A stretch of DNA of 20,579 nt from contig JBGTDM010000116.1 in NCBI GenBank assembly GCA_041748315.1, forward strand, positions 1 to 20,579, read 5' to 3'. Shown piece by piece: positions 15,707-20,579 of this stretch (position 1 is the stretch's first letter; every line of letters starts with the position of its first letter). The notes beneath the pieces are model-generated. The model worked only from the letters and a program-made list of their open reading frames with translations, was not told the origin of the DNA and did not search any database. Source of the stretch: CALMEE01 sp041748315 (lineage in GTDB: Bacteria; Planctomycetota; Planctomycetia; Pirellulales; Pirellulaceae). The translations under genes and the position numbers were made by a program.

Positions 15707-17375
15707 AACATATTTTGCTGGCATTTTGGTTTTTTGCTTTCTGGGAGCAACCGCTGCAGGTGAACTTTTCGCGCAACAGAAGGATCAGTCGAAGGACGAT
15801 CGTCAGCAACCGTCAGTGAAACAGGAACCAGCGGAAGAGGAAACGAATGACGCGGAGAAACCAGCGGCCACCGACAAAAAACTGTTGGCGATCGTTGGGG
15901 GTGACGTTCATACAGTGACCGGCGAGGTGATTCGCAAAGGGATCATACTGATCGAAGACGGAAAGATTAAAGCGGTTGGACGAAACATTGATATTCCTGA
16001 AGGTGCCGATGTTATCGATGCTGTTGGCCAAATTGTTACACCGGGATTTGTCGCGATCAATATGAGTGGTGTTGGTCTCCGCAGTGCACCCACCGGGAAC
16101 AATAAATTGGAAGATTCACTTGATCCATTTGACCGCAACATTAAATACTCTCTTGGGGTTGGCATTACTTCAGGTTGTATTGAGCTGTCGCAACCTCGAC
16201 GAGGCCGACGAAATCGAAGCAATCTGGAAGAAAACAATTTGAACGACACGGACCGATCGGACATCCCCGAAATATCGTTGGAAGAACTGACCGGATACGA
16301 TCGTCGCGAAGGTGAACCTGAACATCGGTTTCCCGGGATCGATTTAGAAATTGGCGATTATGTGACTGAAGCTCAGCTCGATTACGGCTTGGAAAATACC
16401 TCGCTTTGTCCATGTTGTAATCTGCCGATCCTGCCGACCGAGCCGATCACCCCTGCCCCGCCAACTGAAGAAGAGCCGCGGAAACATGCCGCCATCAAGA
16501 TGAGTTATGGTCATTTGAGCGACATGTTAATCAAGGAAGATGTGTTTTATAGTCCCGCTCCAGGTGCCTTGTCAGGCGCTTTGAATCGCCACAACTGGAG
16601 AAGGGATATAAAAAAGGCTCGCGCCGATCTGGAGAAATCGACCGCCGATACCGCCAGACGATCCGAGGCACAGGCGGATTCAAATGCAGGTACGCAGCGC
16701 ACCGGGAGGGAAGTTCCGGCGCGACAACGCAATTCGGAAACAAGACCGGGAGGGACTCGGGGAGAGAACACAACGTTGACCCCCTTGCTGAAAAAAGAAG
16801 TATCGATGCGAATCACCGCGAATACGATCGATGAAATTCGTGACATGATTGCGCTTGCCGAAGAACTCGATTATAAGCTGATTGTTGAAGGAGGAATTGA
16901 AGCTTGGTTGGTTGCATCCGATTTAAGTAAGGCGGGAGTTCCAGTCATTTTTACCCCCCGCCAGCGACGCGCTGCACGAACGGGTGAGGAACAGAGTTCT
17001 GGCAGTTCAATCGAGACAACCGGATTGTTTGAAGAATTGGGTGTCCCGTTTGCCGTTGCATCATTAAGCAACTCGGTGAGCATGGGTGGATTGGCCGGGC
17101 GTGATTTGACCAGCTTGCCACTCGAGGCTGCATTTGCGGTCCGAGGGGGCGCCAGCAATCGTACCGCATTAGAGGCGATTACCATCGTTCCAGCACGCAT
17201 GATGGGATTGGATGATCGGATCGGTAGCATTGAGGTTGGCAAAGACGCAGACTTATTGATCCTCAACGGCGAACCGCTCGACTACCGGACGTATGTTGAA
17301 ACGGCGATTGTCGCTGGAAATATCTGCTACGAACGCTCCGTCGATCGTGTATATCCCGTTTACGAACGCGACTAG
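15696..17375 (+). CDS. Amidohydrolase 7: exported amidohydrolase-family protein with CPCC-bearing insert, metal ligands missing
   Basis: The protein has 559 residues. ATG 15696 lies inside the previous gene, with GGGAG at 15683-15687. The signal peptide ends ELFAQQ and a Lys/Glu/Gln/Pro-rich spacer follows (about 28-62). The fold is shown by ILIEDGKIKAVG, TPGFVAINMSG, GVGITSGCIEL, ALEAITIVPARMMGLDD and GSIEVGKDADLLILNGEPLD. The HxH position reads N122-M-S124, and strands 5 and 6 read ITANT and IVEGG, so no ligands remain. After the GITS strand there is an unusual insert of about 150 residues containing C238-P-C240-C241-N-L-P, which could bind metal or form a disulfide. A second Arg/Thr-rich linker lies near 315-370. 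It is the last gene of the cluster; no clear terminator follows. Confidence 0.84.
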   Translation: MKIKTYFAGILVFCFLGATAAGELFAQQKDQSKDDRQQPSVKQEPAEEETNDAEKPAATDKKLLAIVGGDVHTVTGEVIRKGIILIEDGKIKAVGRNIDIPEGADVIDAVGQIVTPGFVAINMSGVGLRSAPTGNNKLEDSLDPFDRNIKYSLGVGITSGCIELSQPRRGRRNRSNLEENNLNDTDRSDIPEISLEELTGYDRREGEPEHRFPGIDLEIGDYVTEAQLDYGLENTSLCPCCNLPILPTEPITPAPPTEEEPRKHAAIKMSYGHLSDMLIKEDVFYSPAPGALSGALNRHNWRRDIKKARADLEKSTADTARRSEAQADSNAGTQRTGREVPARQRNSETRPGGTRGENTTLTPLLKKEVSMRITANTIDEIRDMIALAEELDYKLIVEGGIEAWLVASDLSKAGVPVIFTPRQRRAARTGEEQSSGSSIETTGLFEELGVPFAVASLSNSVSMGGLAGRDLTSLPLEAAFAVRGGASNRTALEAITIVPARMMGLDDRIGSIEVGKDADLLILNGEPLDYRTYVETAIVAGNICYERSVDRVYPVYERD

Positions 17376-17619
17376 TTTCGCAATGATCCTTCCACCAGAG
17401 TTTTCCGGCAACTGGCCTGGTTAATGCCGACATACCGGCCTTCGACTGGTTCGTAATCCACGTATCTGAGAAACTCGACAGGCTGTAATTTCGCTAAATC
17501 ACAGCTGTTCGATCACGATGCCTGGGATGCTAAGCTATTGATTGGCTGCTTCGATTGTGCAATTCAACGTTGATTTGCTGCAGGTTCCAATCAAATCATT
17601 TCGTTACTGTTCGGTCGTT

Positions 17620-18063
17620 ATGCCACAAACATTTAACTTTAAACGCCGAGTCGAATTTCGTGACACCGACATGGCGGGTATCGTACATTTTTCGGTATTC
17701 TTTGCTTACATGGAACAAGCCGAACATGAAATGTTGCGTTGCTTGGGAACAAATGTCATCAGCGAAATAAATGGGGAAAAGGTCAGTTGGCCTCGAGTCC
17801 ATGCTTCCTGCGATTATCGGCGAGCAATCAGATATGACGAACTGGTAAGTATCGATGTGAGTGTTAAACGCATTGGCGAAAAAAGTGTCACCTACGGATT
17901 TATCTTTGAGCGAGACAATGAGCGGATCGCCGAGGGTTCAATTACGGCCGCTTGCTGCTTGTTTCAGCATGGCGGACCACCTCAAGCCATCTCGGTACCC
18001 GAGTCGTTTCGACAAATACTTGCACCCTTCGTTGACGAATCAGAATCGTCGACCCCGGCCTAA
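17620..18063 (+). CDS. Hotdog-fold acyl-CoA thioesterase (4HBT/YbgC type)
   Basis: The likely product is 147 residues from ATG 17620. The frame opens earlier, but the family alignment begins here. The motif VEFRDTDMAGIVHFSVFFAY places D17 exactly where 4-hydroxybenzoyl-CoA thioesterase has its catalytic Asp (EFGDCDPAGIV). The helix that follows (EQAEHEML), the RVHASCDYRRAIRYDE strand and the EGSITAACCLF strand complete the hotdog fold. The expected reaction is hydrolysis of an acyl-CoA thioester in the cytoplasm; the acyl group is not predictable. There is no good Shine-Dalgarno. The gene stands alone, 244 bases after the amidohydrolase cluster; that gap shows no gene. Confidence 0.9.
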   Translation: MPQTFNFKRRVEFRDTDMAGIVHFSVFFAYMEQAEHEMLRCLGTNVISEINGEKVSWPRVHASCDYRRAIRYDELVSIDVSVKRIGEKSVTYGFIFERDNERIAEGSITAACCLFQHGGPPQAISVPESFRQILAPFVDESESSTPA

Positions 18064-18582
18064 CTGTCGATCACCGATGACCCTGTGCCGGTTCGAACTG
18101 TTCGGCACGATTCCATCTCTCGACAAACGCAAAAAAGCAGACTTGATGTCGGGATGGCGCTTGGAGTATAGATTCGGTAATGAGGTGACTGAAGGCGAAT
18201 TCAGGACTGCCGAATTTAGTTTGAGGAAACCAACGATTCAATACGAGCACATACAGTTCATACGCCGAGCGTGCGCGATACGGATCAGGCTTACCAACAC
18301 GACAACATTACATCAATTCGCTACAATGCAATGACTGCGGATTTCTGGCCGCCGGATGAGTTGCAGCAAGGGCGGCCGAGTAGGCCTTTTTCAGACTGCG
18401 TTGTTTGTATCGTTAGCCGATCTTCAGCAGTGCTTTTGACGGATGGCTCAGTGATCAAACGGGCCGACGCTTGAAACACGGTCGTAAACAACCTTGGTTT
18501 GGTAACGGGGCGTTATACGAGTGTCGATAGCTTGCTTCAGCGTTAAGACGTTTAAACTTTTGAAGTCGTGGAATCGACCATT
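18064..18582. other. Intergenic region before the ABC transporter genes
   Basis: About 520 bases. Two short + strand frames exist (ATG 18077 to 18334, 85 residues; 18271 to 18474, 67 residues), but neither has a recognisable family or ribosome site. A possible promoter is TTGATG at 18143-18148 with TATAGA at 18167-18172 (18-base spacing), though it is far from the next gene. A weak GGCC-loop-GGCC hairpin followed by five T lies at 18374-18391. The stretch may hold regulatory sequence, an unrecognised RNA or a decayed gene; nothing here is firm. Confidence 0.35.
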
Positions 18583-19257
18583 ATGCCTGATCTATTGGTT
18601 TCCAATCTGACTAAATCGTTTCCCACACCCACAGAGCCATTGGTTGTTTTGCGTGACGTATCGCTGCAATTGGAGATGGGGGACAACTTGGCCGTCGTGG
18701 GTCCAAGTGGTTCTGGTAAAAGTTCGCTGTTGCACATCCTGGGTACTTTGGATGAACCAACGTCGGGCCAGATTGAATTGCTTGGAACCAATCCGTTCCA
18801 ATTGAACCCGAGACAATTGGCCCATTTCCGAAACGAAAAGATCGGCTTTATCTTCCAAGAACATCATTTGTTGCCGCAATTGACCGCGTTCGAAAACGTA
18901 TTGATCCCAGGAGTGGCCGAAAGCCGAGTGAGTGGAGAGATGTTGGATCGAGCAAAGGAGTTGCTCGACCAAGTCGGCCTTGGATCTCGAATTGAACATC
19001 GTCCTGCAGAATTGTCCGGCGGAGAAAGGCAGCGTATCGCCGTTGCCAGGGCACTTTTGATGAAGCCCAGATTGTTATTGGCTGATGAACCGACTGGAAG
19101 CCTGGATCGAGCTAATTCGGAGCAGATTCATCAGATGTTATTGGCGTTACAGCAGCAGGAACAACTCATGTTGATCTGCGTTACGCACAATGAACATTTG
19201 GCCGGTGAGTTCGCAAGACTTGTTCGAATTGATGACGGAAGATTGATTGAAACATGA
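18583..19257 (+). CDS. ABC transporter ATP-binding protein, LolD/MacB type
   Basis: This is a 224-residue ATPase with all motifs in order: Walker A GPSGSGKSS, Q-loop FIFQEHHLLPQ, signature LSGGERQRIAVARAL, Walker B LLLADEPTGSLD and switch His VTHNEH. The FQEHHLLP and ADEPTGSLD forms are typical of the LolD/MacB/FtsE-like subfamily, which drives FtsX-like permeases in lipoprotein release, efflux or envelope signalling. The ATG at 18583 is chosen; GTG 18568 in the same frame would add five residues. The stop overlaps the permease start as ATGA, so the two genes encode one transporter. The substrate cannot be inferred. Confidence 0.95.
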   Translation: MPDLLVSNLTKSFPTPTEPLVVLRDVSLQLEMGDNLAVVGPSGSGKSSLLHILGTLDEPTSGQIELLGTNPFQLNPRQLAHFRNEKIGFIFQEHHLLPQLTAFENVLIPGVAESRVSGEMLDRAKELLDQVGLGSRIEHRPAELSGGERQRIAVARALLMKPRLLLADEPTGSLDRANSEQIHQMLLALQQQEQLMLICVTHNEHLAGEFARLVRIDDGRLIET

Positions 19258-20579
19258 ATAGCAACCCTGCTCTATCGCGCTGGCGAATCGCTTTGCAAAG
19301 CATGATTCATTACAAACGCATTAATTTGGCCGTTGCGTTGGGAGTCGCAGCAGCGACTGCAGTGCTGACAGGTGCGTTGATTGTCGGAGAGAGCATGCGC
19401 GGAAGCTTGCGAGCCCTAACCCTTGATCGGCTTGGAGATATCGACCTGATTGTGACGACACCAGGATTTTTTAGTGAGTCACTGTCAGTAGAATCGCCTT
19501 CCGGTCCAACGACGGGCGGGATGACTCGGGTACCGATCATTTTTTTTCCGAATAGTTCGGCCGAAGTCGTCGCGAGTAATCGCCGCGCATCGAGTGTCAA
19601 CGTGATTGGCTGCCGACGTGAATTCTGGGAGCTCTATGCAGCGCCTGGATTCAGCAAAGAGCTCGAGCGGCACGAAATCGTGATAAATCAAACATTGGCC
19701 AACGACTTGGGGATCACCCAGAATAGCGTCGAGAGGGGGGAAGCAAGGATTACAGTTGGAATCCCGGACCAAAAGCTATTGCCTGCTGATAGCTCGTTGG
19801 GAGAAAAGGAAGACTTGGTCCATCGAATTGTCGATTTTTCAGTTATAGCCATCATTCCGTCTGCGGGTCCAGGACGCTTCGATCTGCATCCATCGCAATT
19901 GCCACCTCGTAACGCATTTGTCTCGCTCGACCGGTTACAGGATGAGCTTACGCCGTCGGTATTGAAGCACAAACCGGACCAGACTCAAGTCAACATCATC
20001 CTGCTCTCCGTTCCCCAGGACGTTACTGCCGACCACATTCGAGCTCAATTGTCGCCGGACGTCGAAGACATGGGATTGCGAGTCAAGCATATCCAGCAGG
20101 AGTTTCCAGCTGGCGAGGAAGCGAGTGTAATCATCTACGACTATTTTTCGATTTCGTCGGATCGCCTGGTCATTGACAATCCCGTCGCAGATTCGATCAG
20201 AAAGGTGTTTCCTGAAGCAGCCGATGTATTGGTGTATATGGTCAATGAAATGGCATTGGTGGAAGGGGGAACGACCACAATTCCGTTTTCGATTGCGGCC
20301 GCAATCGATTTTAATGATAAGTTTCAGCCGATATCTGCGATCACCGGTGTCGATGCCAAACCGTTGCAAATGAACGAAATCGCGCTCACCGAGTGGGCGG
20401 CCAACGATCTCAACGCCGAGGTAGGCGATACGCTTTCAATCGTGTTTTTTGAACCCGAGGCATCCGATTCTGAACAAGTGGAGAGGTCTGAGCAATTTAT
20501 CGTCGCGGATATCTTGAAGGTTGCGGCACCGGAAACGCCGTTTGATATTCGTCGAGGACAAGTCTTCGCTAAGCCGACC
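19254..20579 (+). CDS. FtsX-like ABC transporter permease, N-terminal part (runs off right edge)
   Basis: The frame starts at ATG 19254, overlapping the ATPase stop, and stays open to the last base: 442 codons visible. The N-terminus (ALSRWRIALQSMIHYKRINL, then AVALGVAAATAVLTGALIVG, then ESMRGSLRALTLDRLGDIDL) is that of an FtsX/MacB-type permease: a cytoplasmic amphipathic start, one membrane helix, then a large extracytoplasmic domain. All remaining visible residues (about 75-442) belong to that periplasmic domain and are mixed alpha/beta, with segments like EIVINQTLANDLGI and EIALTEWAANDLNAEVGDTL. The repeat of this 'acquire-locus/low-level' motif suggests two related subdomains. The C-terminal membrane helices lie outside the window. 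It works with the preceding ATPase. Confidence 0.88.
   Translation, partial: MNSNPALSRWRIALQSMIHYKRINLAVALGVAAATAVLTGALIVGESMRGSLRALTLDRLGDIDLIVTTPGFFSESLSVESPSGPTTGGMTRVPIIFFPNSSAEVVASNRRASSVNVIGCRREFWELYAAPGFSKELERHEIVINQTLANDLGITQNSVERGEARITVGIPDQKLLPADSSLGEKEDLVHRIVDFSVIAIIPSAGPGRFDLHPSQLPPRNAFVSLDRLQDELTPSVLKHKPDQTQVNIILLSVPQDVTADHIRAQLSPDVEDMGLRVKHIQQEFPAGEEASVIIYDYFSISSDRLVIDNPVADSIRKVFPEAADVLVYMVNEMALVEGGTTTIPFSIAAAIDFNDKFQPISAITGVDAKPLQMNEIALTEWAANDLNAEVGDTLSIVFFEPEASDSEQVERSEQFIVADILKVAAPETPFDIRRGQVFAKPT

Noticed and set aside
17376..17619. Short inverted pairs (GCCG/CGGC near 17424-17437) after the amidohydrolase cluster as a terminator
   Set aside because: Short stem and no T-run; not distinguishable from chance.
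18077..18334. 85-codon frame downstream of the thioesterase
   Set aside because: No known family, no Shine-Dalgarno and no supporting context; mentioned only as content of the gap.
18374..18391. GGCC-GAGTA-GGCC hairpin followed by five T, a possible terminator
   Set aside because: The stem is only four base pairs, too weak to call, and it is over 300 bases from the preceding gene.

Overview
The window reads as a piece of a planctomycete chromosome, probably of the Pirellulaceae type. The reasons are the flagellar export operon, the long runs of exported paralogues with charged low-complexity linkers, signal peptides ending in A-Q, frequent GTG/TTG starts, and the very large-loop FtsX-like permease. 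The phylum is an inference from gene content and style; there is no marker gene. Every gene I can support lies on the + strand.

Region 1 (1-4569) is a type III (flagellar) export operon. It holds the C-terminal end of a YscJ/FliF-family ring protein, then fliO, fliP, fliQ, fliR and flhB. FliP carries an exported, Ser/Glu-rich N-terminal extension. FliR appears to start at TTG. FlhB lacks the Asn-Pro-Thr-His self-cleavage motif that normally controls substrate switching. No flhA follows.

Region 2 (about 5017-17375) is a tight run of seven signal-peptide-bearing proteins of the amidohydrolase (imidazolonepropionase-like, metal-dependent TIM-barrel) family. Two are double-length fusions, so there are nine amidohydrolase units in all. 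Neighbours overlap or nearly touch (ATGA, GTGA, TAATG, an 11-base overlap, a 12-base gap); only one gap, of 76 bases, is longer. The fold signatures (a GITT motif and a C-terminal GS-GKDADL-GDP motif) survive in nearly every unit. The full set of metal-binding residues (HxH, H, H, D) survives only in the fifth gene. The others look like catalytically dead or altered paralogues, several with 40-125-residue charged linkers inserted at the same point of the barrel. This set is the most unusual feature of the window.

Region 3 (17620-18063) is a single hotdog-fold acyl-CoA thioesterase gene of the 4HBT/YbgC type. It is followed by about 500 bases with no convincing gene.

Region 4 (18583-20579) is a two-gene ABC system: a LolD/MacB-type ATPase overlapping by ATGA a large FtsX-like permease that runs off the right edge.
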